Source: an uncultured Synergistales bacterium (lineage in GTDB: Bacteria; Synergistota; Synergistia; Synergistales; Aminobacteriaceae). From it: DNA of 20,158 nucleotides. Positions 7,534 to 14,821 of this stretch are shown in pieces (the first letter of the stretch is position 1; each line of letters opens with the position of its first letter). The stretch spans positions 1-20,158 of the forward strand of contig CAJOED010000008.1 of assembly GCA_905233335.1 (NCBI GenBank), in the 5' to 3' direction. The notes beneath the pieces are model-generated. The model made no database searches. It was not told the DNA's origin and saw only the letters and a list, made by a program, of their open reading frames with translations. Made by a program: the position numbers and the translations under genes.

Positions 7534-7560
7534 GAGGCCGCCGCAATCAACGACAGCCCC
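7534..7560 (-). promoter_or_regulatory. Intercistronic hairpin between the first and second ACT genes
   Basis: In the minus-strand transcript GGGGCTGTCG (7560-7551) pairs with CGGCGGCCTC (7543-7534) over all ten positions, three of them G-U wobbles, around a 7-base loop. No U run follows, so it is not a complete terminator. It could set mRNA ends or partial read-through within the operon. In plus sense it shares the GAGG...CGACAGCC layout of the terminator at 5419. Confidence 0.5.
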
Positions 7561-7578
7561 CGATTTTGTCTTTATGCT

Positions 7579-8013
7579 CTACAGAGCAGAAAGTTCCTCC
7601 TGTCCCATTATCTTCACTCCCGCACTCACAAGAGCAGAAGCAGCCTTTGCGTTATCGTCGACACGGAAAATCATATACGCACTCTCTGACTTCTTGTTGC
7701 CGAGAATAGCGTACATGTACTCAATGTTAATCCCTGCCGCATCGAGAACTTCAAGCACCCTGTTCAAGCCGCCGGGGACATTCGGAACTTCCACCGCTGT
7801 AACATCAGTGAGGCTCGACACAAAGCCGGCATCTTTCAGGACTTCTGCTGTGCCGAAAACATCATCAACGATGAGTCTTACTATGCCGAAATCGCTCGTT
7901 TCAGCAAGGGACAATCCCCGCATGTCAATATTTCCGTCAGCAAGTGCCTTTGTCATGTCATGAAGTGCACCGGGTCTGTTCTCAAGAAATACAGAAATTT
8001 GTTTCACGCTCAT
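7579..8013 (-). CDS. Double ACT-domain protein (first of three tandem copies)
   Basis: 144 residues from ATG 8013; a GTG six bases upstream is also in frame, but the GGAGGAGG at 8024-8031 is spaced well for the ATG. Two ACT domains: MSVKQISVFLENRPGAL at the amino end, and VPGGLNRVLEVLDAAGINIEYMYA in the second, shortened here to its key parts NRVLEVL and AGINIEYMYA. It follows paaK by 29 bases in the same transcript. ACT proteins of this kind are often found next to aryl-CoA ligase and indolepyruvate oxidoreductase genes, where aromatic amino acids or aryl acids are likely ligands. That ligand assignment is inference. Confidence 0.88.
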   Translation of the reverse strand: MSVKQISVFLENRPGALHDMTKALADGNIDMRGLSLAETSDFGIVRLIVDDVFGTAEVLKDAGFVSSLTDVTAVEVPNVPGGLNRVLEVLDAAGINIEYMYAILGNKKSESAYMIFRVDDNAKAASALVSAGVKIMGQEELSAL

Positions 8014-8042
8014 AACCACTAATCCTCCTCCCTAAATTCTGC

Positions 8043-9344
8043 CTAAATTTTGCGGTTGTCTATAACTCTTACGGCTTTCCCTTCAGAGCGCGTTATCGTT
8101 TTCGGCGCAACAAGCGTAACTTTCGCCGTAAGTCCGAGCATGGAGCGCAGACCATCAACGAGTTTCGCCTGCCTCTGATTCACAACGCCGAGATTGTCCG
8201 TGAACATTTCGGGTGTCATCTCTACGCGTACATCAAGAGTGTCTGTGTTGTTCACGCGGTCAACAATAATCTGGTAGTTCGCCGGGTATCCCTGGTTGAT
8301 GAGCACCGTCTCAATCTGCGACGGGAATACATTAACGCCGCGAATTATCAGCATGTCGTCAGTGCGTCCCTTCAGGCGCGTCATTCGTACGTGAGTTCTT
8401 CCGCAAGGGCACTTCTCGTGAGTGAGGCTCGTGATGTCGCGCGTCCTGTATCTTATCAGCGGGAATGCTTCCTTGTCCAGCGTCGTAAATACAAGTTCTC
8501 CCGTGCTCCCTTCAGGCAGTATTTCTCCTGTTTCAGGGTTGATGATTTCGGCGATAAAGTAGTCCTCATTGATGTGCATTCCGTGCTGGTCTTCACACTC
8601 GAACGAAACACCCGGCCCGCAAAGTTCAGTGAGTCCGTAAATGTCGTATGCCTTTATGCCCATCGTGGCTTCAATGTCGCGCCTCATGCTTTCACTCCAC
8701 GCTTCAGCACCGAAAATTCCTGCCTTCAGTGGAATGTCGTCGGGGGTCATGCCCATTTCCTTCATGCGCTCACCGATAAATGCCGCGTAACTTGGTGTAC
8801 AGCATAATATCGTAGCTGACAAGTCCTTAATGAACATTATCTGCCTGTCGGTGTTGCCTGATGATGTCGGTATAGTGAGTGAGCCGAGAAGATGACTTCC
8901 GCCGTTCAAGCCGGGACCGCCCGTGAAAAGTCCGTAACCGTAAGACACCTGCACAACAGAATCCTTTGTCCCGCCCGCCGCAGCTATAGCACGAGCGCAC
9001 ATTGTCTCCCAAATGTGAATGTCATGCTGTGTGTAGAACGCTACAACTCTTTGTCCCGTAGTGCCTGATGTTGACTGTATACGCACGCAGTCTTTGAGGG
9101 GACGACCCATGAGGCCGTAAGGGTAAGCGTTTCGGAGGTCGGCCTTTGTCAGGAACGGGAGCTTGTGAAGGTCATCCATTGACTTTATGTCGTCGGGAGT
9201 GAGTCCTTTTTCCTGCATTTTTGCGCGGTAATAGGGGACATCATCCCATGCGTGGCGAACCTGCTTCAAGAATTTTTCGTTCTGAAGTTCGCGTATCTTT
9301 TCGTGCGGCATTGTTTCAATTTCCGGCTGATAATAATTACTCAT
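8043..9344 (-). CDS. paaK: Phenylacetate-CoA ligase (AMP-forming)
   Basis: 433 residues, full length for the PaaK family (about 430-440). It activates phenylacetate and related arylacetates: acid + ATP + CoA gives aryl-acetyl-CoA + AMP + PPi. Seen: the adenylation P-loop STSGTTG at 91-97, the YGLTELCGPG motif that closes the adenylate pocket, the hinge and C-terminal lid with RGVNVFPSQIE, and CPCGRTHVRM, the family's cysteine pair region. ATG 9344 has GAAGGTA ten bases upstream. It lies in the operon between iorB and the ACT genes. In anaerobes IOR plus this ligase serves either recovery of external arylacetates into aromatic amino acids or disposal of aryl-acetyl-CoA made by IOR. Sequence alone does not give the direction. 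Confidence 0.94.
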   Translation of the reverse strand: MSNYYQPEIETMPHEKIRELQNEKFLKQVRHAWDDVPYYRAKMQEKGLTPDDIKSMDDLHKLPFLTKADLRNAYPYGLMGRPLKDCVRIQSTSGTTGQRVVAFYTQHDIHIWETMCARAIAAAGGTKDSVVQVSYGYGLFTGGPGLNGGSHLLGSLTIPTSSGNTDRQIMFIKDLSATILCCTPSYAAFIGERMKEMGMTPDDIPLKAGIFGAEAWSESMRRDIEATMGIKAYDIYGLTELCGPGVSFECEDQHGMHINEDYFIAEIINPETGEILPEGSTGELVFTTLDKEAFPLIRYRTRDITSLTHEKCPCGRTHVRMTRLKGRTDDMLIIRGVNVFPSQIETVLINQGYPANYQIIVDRVNNTDTLDVRVEMTPEMFTDNLGVVNQRQAKLVDGLRSMLGLTAKVTLVAPKTITRSEGKAVRVIDNRKI

Positions 9345-9386
9345 AAAAAATAATACCTTCTTTACTGCAAAAATATATATCTATCT

Positions 9387-9962
9387 CTATGCTTCTCTTC
9401 CTAGTGCAAAGGCTTTCATGTTGAGTTCTATGAATTTACCCGGAACACAAGAAGTTATTGCTTCATGCCATGCGCCGGGGGTAATGTCATCGAAATAGTG
9501 CGACAGACGGCCAAGCAGTACGAGATTTACGGCTTTCACGCTTCCGGCTTCTTCCGCAAGTTTCACACAGTCGAGAGCGTCAACCTTCACGCCTAGAGTC
9601 TGCATTTTCGCGAGCAGGTTTTCGGGGTACGACATCGCGCCGGTGATTACGGGCATGGGATCTATCTGCTGTGTTGATGTTACTATCTGCCCGGACTGCT
9701 TGAGGTATTCGAGGTTTCGCGCGGCCTCAAGAAGCTCGAACGACACAATAAAGTCCGCCTGTCCCTTGTCGATAACAGGAGAGTATACTTTTTCGCCGTA
9801 ACGGACATACGTAACGACACTACCTCCGCGCTGGCTCATTCCGTGAACTTCAGAGACTTTCACGTCGTAGCCTTGTGCTGTGAGAAGATGACCGAGCAGC
9901 TTGCTGGCTAATACGCTTCCTTGTCCGCCGACACCGACAATCATAATATTTTTCGTAGTCAT
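9387..9962 (-). CDS. iorB: Indolepyruvate:ferredoxin oxidoreductase, beta subunit
   Basis: 191 residues, normal for IorB, the gamma-type domain of 2-oxoacid:ferredoxin oxidoreductases. It opens with the glycine-rich VGVGGQGSVLASKLLG, then EVHGMSQRGGSVVTYVR, the usual signature of this subunit. With IorA it converts indolepyruvate, phenylpyruvate or hydroxyphenylpyruvate plus CoA to the aryl-acetyl-CoA, CO2 and reduced ferredoxin in the cytoplasm. Its ATG overlaps the stop of the preceding coiled-coil gene as ATGA, so translation is probably coupled. paaK follows after 42 bases. Confidence 0.94.
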   Translation of the reverse strand: MTTKNIMIVGVGGQGSVLASKLLGHLLTAQGYDVKVSEVHGMSQRGGSVVTYVRYGEKVYSPVIDKGQADFIVSFELLEAARNLEYLKQSGQIVTSTQQIDPMPVITGAMSYPENLLAKMQTLGVKVDALDCVKLAEEAGSVKAVNLVLLGRLSHYFDDITPGAWHEAITSCVPGKFIELNMKAFALGREA

Positions 9963-10444
9963 TCTGCTTTACCTCCTCTCATATGTTGGGAAATTGCGGC
10001 ATTCACAATGCGTTCAACGTCCTCAATAGTTACTGAAGGCTGAAATAATTTTTTCAGGAAACCCAAGATTGCGGGAACTATCACAGCAGAAGCAAGAATT
10101 ATTCCGAAACCGCCAAGCCCCCAGTAAAATACGTTTTCGAGCGAATCAACGCGGGCACTAAGAAGCCTGACATCATTTCTGACTTCGCCGATTTCTGTGC
10201 GCAATTCACCTATTTCTGTCTTTATTCCAGCAATCTCAATACGTATCTCATCACGTAACTTTGCATTCTCCGCACGTACCTCATCATGAAACTTTGCATT
10301 CTCCGCTTTTATTTCACTGATAGCGTTATCAACATATGATTTGATTTCTATCACGGTTTTTTCAAGCAGAATTTCCATGCGATCCATACGCGCATCAAAT
10401 ACATCCTTGCGAATGTACTCATTGTTATTCATATTTTCCGGCAT
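9959..10444 (-). CDS. Membrane-anchored coiled-coil protein between iorA and iorB
   Basis: 161 residues. ATG 10444 is chosen: it stands two bases after the iorA stop and has GGAGGGGAG inside the end of iorA. A longer ORF would overlap iorA. After a polar start, residues about 20-105 form one long coiled coil: two near-identical 11-residue units (AENAKFHDEVR 47-57, AENAKLRDEIR 58-68), then three 7-residue units (69-89). A single membrane segment follows (about 107-130, WGLGGFGIILASAVIVPAIL), then a basic patch and a 30-residue amphipathic tail. No catalytic motif. It resembles small DUF1640-like coiled-coil membrane proteins, but I do not assign a family. Its position, coupled on both sides to the two enzyme subunits, suggests co-production with IorAB and perhaps a membrane docking role, which is inference. 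Confidence 0.85.
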   Translation of the reverse strand: MPENMNNNEYIRKDVFDARMDRMEILLEKTVIEIKSYVDNAISEIKAENAKFHDEVRAENAKLRDEIRIEIAGIKTEIGELRTEIGEVRNDVRLLSARVDSLENVFYWGLGGFGIILASAVIVPAILGFLKKLFQPSVTIEDVERIVNAAISQHMRGGKAE

Positions 10445-10446
10445 AG

Positions 10447-12174
10447 TTACTTTCTCCCCTCCTCGAACGCATCGAACTTGCACAACTGTTCACACACTCC
10501 GCACCCGACGCATAACGTATCATCGACGTGAGCTTTTCCGTTCTTCATTGCGAGGGCCGGACACCCTATGCGCATACATGAACTGCACGCTCTGCACTTG
10601 GCCGGGTCGACATGAAGGGGCTTATTGTGCTTCACGTACTTCAACAACGCACACGGACGGCGCGAAATTATCACGGAAGACTCTTCTGCTTCGAGTTCCT
10701 CACTCACAGCGTCGGCGCATTCTTTGAGGTTGTACGGGTCAACCACTCTTACCCTCCTGAAACCCATTGCACGACATAAGCTCTCAAGGTCAATTTTCCC
10801 TGCAGGGTCGCCCTTGATGTTCTTTCCTGTTGTCGGATTCTGCTGATGTCCCGTCATGCCCGTTATCGAGTTGTCGAGGATAATTACTACGGACTTGCTT
10901 TGGTTGTACGCGATATTCGCGAGTCCAGTCATACCTGAATGCATGAACGTAGAGTCGCCGATTACCGCAACGGCATTTTCCCCGCCCGCCTTGTTGAAGC
11001 CGTGAAGGGCACTCACAGAAGCACCCATGCAGAGCGTCATCTCCATAGCCGACAGAGGAGCTACAGCCCCGAGAGTGTAGCAGCCTATATCACCCAAGAC
11101 GGTACACTTTGCGCGGTTGAGAGTGTAGAACAGCCCCCGATGAGGACAGCCCGCACACATTACGGGAGGTCGTGGAGGAATTTTCTCGTCGAGTTTCACG
11201 CCCGGCGTTGTCGTGATGTTGAGTTTTCCGGCGACAATGTTCTGGCTCAATTCACCTAGATAACCGAATAATGATTTCCCCTCGCACATGAGGCCAAGTG
11301 CCCGGCAGTGTTCCTCAATGAAACCGTCTAACTCCTCAACAACTACAAGACGCTTCACACTTCCTGCAAAAGTTTTCAGTTTCTCGTCGGGTAGAGGCCA
11401 TATCATTCCGAGTTTCAGCACAGGGAATTTGTCCCCGCACGCTTCCTTCACATACTGGTAACACGTCGATGATGTGATTATTCCGATTGCGTTATCTTGG
11501 CCGGTGTCTGTCCTGTTTATGTCTGTATGCTCTGCGAACTCCTGAAGTTTTCGTGTGCGTTCCTCGACAATAGGATGACGCTTCATAGCGTTTCCCGGCA
11601 TCATGACGTATTTCGCAATGTTCTTCTCGTACGGGTGCGCGGGAGCTTCATGACGTTCTCCCGTCTCAACGAGTGATTGAGAGTGCGCTATACGTGTGCA
11701 CATCTTCACGATTACGGGCGTATCGTACTCTTCAGAAATATCGTACGCTCTCTTGAAGAAGGTCAATGCTTCCTGCGAGTCTGACGGTTCTAGCATGGGA
11801 AGTTTTGCGGCTCGTGCATAGTGGCGGGAGTCCTGTTCGTTTTGTGATGAGTGCATTGCCGGGTCATCGGCAACACAGATTACCATTCCCGCATTAATCC
11901 CCGTATATGACACTGTGAATAACGGATCCGCCGCGACGTTCAAGCCGACATGCTTCATTCCGCAGAAACTTCTTTTACCCGCGAGGCTTGCACCGAATGC
12001 TGTCTCCATTGCTACTTTCTCGTTCGGTGCCCACTCGCAATATATAGCGTCATACTTTGCTGCTTCTTCTGTGATCTCTGTGCTGGGCGTTCCAGGATAA
12101 CTTGACGCAACACAACAGCCAGCCTCATATAGTCCTCTTGCGGCGGCAGTGTTACCCTGCATCAGTTGCTTCAT
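10447..12174 (-). CDS. iorA: Indolepyruvate:ferredoxin oxidoreductase, alpha subunit
   Basis: 575 residues. Domains in order: pyrimidine-binding domain (YPGTPSTEI with the Glu-bearing EWAPNEKVAMETAFGAS), a middle domain, a thiamine diphosphate domain (GDIGCYTLG, then GDSTFMHSGMTG and DNSITGMTGHQQNP), and a ferredoxin-like end with two cluster motifs, CRACSSCMRIGCP and CVGCGVCEQLC. The first has the CX2CX2CX4CP spacing known from IorA enzymes. It oxidatively decarboxylates aryl-pyruvates from aromatic amino acids and reduces ferredoxin. The ORF is open 14 codons further upstream, but ATG 12174 has AAGGGGGA about 10 bases before it and begins at the conserved MKQLMQGNTA. It is the first gene of a seven-gene operon. 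Confidence 0.95.
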   Translation of the reverse strand: MKQLMQGNTAAARGLYEAGCCVASSYPGTPSTEITEEAAKYDAIYCEWAPNEKVAMETAFGASLAGKRSFCGMKHVGLNVAADPLFTVSYTGINAGMVICVADDPAMHSSQNEQDSRHYARAAKLPMLEPSDSQEALTFFKRAYDISEEYDTPVIVKMCTRIAHSQSLVETGERHEAPAHPYEKNIAKYVMMPGNAMKRHPIVEERTRKLQEFAEHTDINRTDTGQDNAIGIITSSTCYQYVKEACGDKFPVLKLGMIWPLPDEKLKTFAGSVKRLVVVEELDGFIEEHCRALGLMCEGKSLFGYLGELSQNIVAGKLNITTTPGVKLDEKIPPRPPVMCAGCPHRGLFYTLNRAKCTVLGDIGCYTLGAVAPLSAMEMTLCMGASVSALHGFNKAGGENAVAVIGDSTFMHSGMTGLANIAYNQSKSVVIILDNSITGMTGHQQNPTTGKNIKGDPAGKIDLESLCRAMGFRRVRVVDPYNLKECADAVSEELEAEESSVIISRRPCALLKYVKHNKPLHVDPAKCRACSSCMRIGCPALAMKNGKAHVDDTLCVGCGVCEQLCKFDAFEEGRK

Positions 12175-12341
12175 TAACTTTTTATCCCCCTTTGAAATTG
12201 CTGTGAATTTTAGCATTATACTTTATATTTGAAACTCTCATTAATGCGATAAACTTAACAATGCAACATAATCTTTCATGTCAAAAGTTCACCGATATAT
12301 TACAATTAACAATCAGTACAAAATCTACAGGAGAATAATCA
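12175..12341. promoter_or_regulatory. Divergent promoter region of iorA and the HEPN/ankyrin gene
   Basis: This 167-base AT-rich gap must hold two promoters. For iorA, the minus strand has a perfect TATAAT at 12220-12215, 41 bases before the ATG, with no clear -35. For the plus-strand gene, ATGTCA followed 17 bases later by TACAAT (-10 near 12299-12304) is the best I see, and TTGAAA near 12230 with TAAACT at a short spacing is another. No clear operator palindrome is visible. Confidence 0.4.
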
Positions 12342-14756
12342 ATGCAAGGCAGGTTTGAATTTCTTGAAAATACGTTCCCTAAACTTGCGGAATATGGGAA
12401 GAAGGCAGAAGAGTGCCTGAACTCCGACAACAATATATGCCTTCTTAATCTTGGGAGAATTGCCGAACATGTTACGGACATATTGTCCCGGCGCAACAAC
12501 ATAACACCCGGCGAATTATCACAGCTCGGAGTTATCGACGACGGCATACAGCGAAAAATCACCGCCCTCACAGATACCAAACACGACGCTGAAGACGGCT
12601 ACGATTCCCAAATGGCATGTGAGAGACTGCTCGTTACGGCTCACGAATTGTGCGAATGGCTCATGTCCCGTTACGGTGAAAGCAGGTTTGAGTTCCTCGC
12701 TGACCTTTTCCCGTCGTCAGAAGCTGTACCTCCTCTTGCGGCACTCTCTGAATGCGGACGTGAAGCAGAAGAAAATCTCTACTCGAACACTCGCTACAGC
12801 CTCATATGCCTGGGCGACATCGGCGAAAATATCGCGAACATCTTACTCACCAACGAGAACATACAGCACGACAAAGACCAGATAGACAGAATCAGAATGC
12901 TCACGAACAGGGGCATAATCACCAAACAGGCAAGCAGTACCCTTCACAAGTTACGAATGACGCGCAACAATGCTATACATGGCCGCTACGGAGTCTTGAA
13001 CGAGGCAAGAATACTCATTGATGACGCTCTCGAACTGTGCGAAAAGTTATTCATGCTGACGGTGAAGAGTGATGATGTTTTGCGCGGGAGAATTGCACGT
13101 GCCGACGACGGAAAAATTTTCGTGAACATCGGACGGCTCTCCGGGGTTGTCGACGAGATACCTACTGACGCACAATACAGCTTGGGCGAAAAGAGAATGT
13201 TCCGGGTTGCTGCTGTCGATGACGAAAAAATTACGCTGTGCATGACGGGGATAAATTCGGATCCTTGGGCGGTAATGTCGAGGCACTACGAGAGATATTC
13301 AGAAGGGCAGGAACTCAACGCTGAAATCAAGAGGCTCACGAAATCACTCGGTGCTGTTGTGTCGTTGCGGGACGGACTGGAGGCAAGAATACCCGACTCG
13401 GAACTTGGCCGGAGAATATACAACCGCAGGAAGGGCATAAAGTACGAGGTGAAAGCCCGCGTGAAATGGCTTGACCCGGAACACTACCCGTATATGCTGC
13501 TGTCAGTGAAAGATATTGAGGACGAACAGAAGCACGAAACTAACGAGGACACTCCGAGAAGTGAAGCAATGCCGGACGTGTATTTTCTTGAGTTCTGCAA
13601 GACAGCAGAAGCCGATGATGTACGCGCTGAACTCGAAAAGGGAGCAAACGCAAATTCTCGCAACAAAAAGGGAATGACTCCCCTCATGCTTGCGGCAACC
13701 TACAACGAAAAACCCGGAGTAGTTACGGCACTGATTGACGGAGGCGCAAAAGTCGACGCGAAAAACTACAAGGGGAATACGGGACTGATATTTGCGGCAA
13801 TGTACAACGGAGCAGAAATCGTCAGTGAGTTCATAGAGGGCGGGGCTGATGTTGACGCTCAAAACAGCGGAAAGAGGACAGCGGGATATTACGCCTTACG
13901 CAACAAGAAATTACGCAGGGACAAAGAATTATTGACGCTGCTTCACTGTGAGATACCTGAAGAGACGAAACCAAAAACTCCCATAAAGACACTCAATGCC
14001 AGGTTACTGAAAACTTGCCGTAATGGAAGCGTTGAGGACGTGAGAAGTATTCTTGACGAGGGAGCAGACATCAACGCACGGACTACGAACAAGAGCACTC
14101 CACTCATGATGGCGGCAGAACACGGAAATATAGACGTGGTGAAATTCATTCTCGGACGCAAGCCGGACATCGACGCAAAAAATTCTGTCGGGAACACCGC
14201 GCTTCACATATCGGCGGCAAACAATCATCCGCAAGTCATGAACGAAATTCTCGCGGCAGGAGCACTATGGGACATTCCGAACAAACGCGGCGTAACTGCA
14301 TATGACACAGCAAAATCTATGGCAAGTTTCAGGGGGACGGAGGCAATGAAGAAGATGATGCTGCCGGAATTACAGCGGGGCTTTTTGCGGCTGTGCAGGT
14401 CAGGGAGTGCAGAAGACATCAGCTCGGCACTTGAAGCTGGCGTTAACCCGGACACCAGGAACAGCACGGGAGCTACTGCACTGATTTTTGCGGCAAGGAG
14501 CAATACTGCTGATGCTGTCGACGCACTCATCAAGGCGGGGGCTGACCCGGACGCTCAGGACATTCACGCGAACACTGCACTAATCTATGCGGCCTCGTAT
14601 AATTCCGATGATGTTGTTGATGCTCTTATCGGCGGCGGGGCTGATGTGAACGTCATCAATAACTTGGGCTATAAGGCGGTGAATTACGCGCGGCAGAACT
14701 ACAGACTACAGGACACGGACGCATTGAGGGCACTGGAGGAATTGACGCATGATTGA
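12342..14756 (+). CDS. Multidomain protein: two DUF4145/HEPN-like domains, two S1-like domains, twelve ankyrin-type repeats
   Basis: 804 residues, ATG supported by ACAGGAG. Residues 4-112 and 114-240 are two copies of a DUF4145-type helical domain, each opening RFEFL. The second has the HEPN motif R208-x4-H213 (LRMTRNNAIHG); the first has lost it (TDTKHDAEDG). Residues 245-305 (RGRIARADDGKIFVNIG...VDDEKITLCM) and 320-395 (EIKRLTKSLGAVVSL...MLLSVKD) read as S1/OB-type RNA-binding folds. From 412 come ankyrin repeats in three blocks of four (412, 552, 678), each with a FL-x-x-C opener and a divergent final repeat. HEPN proteins with Rx4-6H are commonly RNases, and S1 domains bind RNA, so an RNA-directed effector or regulator is inferred. 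No signal peptide or membrane helix. It diverges from iorA and has no matching partner gene beside it. Confidence 0.85.
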   Translation: MQGRFEFLENTFPKLAEYGKKAEECLNSDNNICLLNLGRIAEHVTDILSRRNNITPGELSQLGVIDDGIQRKITALTDTKHDAEDGYDSQMACERLLVTAHELCEWLMSRYGESRFEFLADLFPSSEAVPPLAALSECGREAEENLYSNTRYSLICLGDIGENIANILLTNENIQHDKDQIDRIRMLTNRGIITKQASSTLHKLRMTRNNAIHGRYGVLNEARILIDDALELCEKLFMLTVKSDDVLRGRIARADDGKIFVNIGRLSGVVDEIPTDAQYSLGEKRMFRVAAVDDEKITLCMTGINSDPWAVMSRHYERYSEGQELNAEIKRLTKSLGAVVSLRDGLEARIPDSELGRRIYNRRKGIKYEVKARVKWLDPEHYPYMLLSVKDIEDEQKHETNEDTPRSEAMPDVYFLEFCKTAEADDVRAELEKGANANSRNKKGMTPLMLAATYNEKPGVVTALIDGGAKVDAKNYKGNTGLIFAAMYNGAEIVSEFIEGGADVDAQNSGKRTAGYYALRNKKLRRDKELLTLLHCEIPEETKPKTPIKTLNARLLKTCRNGSVEDVRSILDEGADINARTTNKSTPLMMAAEHGNIDVVKFILGRKPDIDAKNSVGNTALHISAANNHPQVMNEILAAGALWDIPNKRGVTAYDTAKSMASFRGTEAMKKMMLPELQRGFLRLCRSGSAEDISSALEAGVNPDTRNSTGATALIFAARSNTADAVDALIKAGADPDAQDIHANTALIYAASYNSDDVVDALIGGGADVNVINNLGYKAVNYARQNYRLQDTDALRALEELTHD

Positions 14757-14760
14757 TTTC

Positions 14761-14789
14761 TTGACATTAGTAACGGTTTGGGTTATTTT
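14761..14789 (+). promoter_or_regulatory. Sigma-70 promoter for the acyl-CoA synthetase operon
   Basis: A perfect -35 TTGACA (14761-14766), a 17-base spacer, and TATTTT as -10 (14784-14789, four of six). Transcription would start near 14796, just before AGAAGGAAG (14803-14811), which serves the TTG start at 14822. It begins five bases after the preceding stop codon. Confidence 0.65.
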
Positions 14790-14821
14790 GCACCGTAATT
14801 TTAAGAAGGAAGTGAATTTTT

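Noticed and set aside
10240..10310. 33-base repeats as a possible CRISPR array
   Set aside because: Only two copies, directly adjacent with no spacers, in frame within a coiled-coil gene.
12281..12580. Minus-strand ORF over the start of the HEPN/ankyrin gene
   Set aside because: Shadow of the plus-strand gene, which has a good ribosome site and domain structure; no start signal on the minus strand.
13503..13862. 119-codon minus-strand ORF and similar ones within the ankyrin region
   Set aside because: They mirror ankyrin codons on the opposite strand and show no ribosome site.
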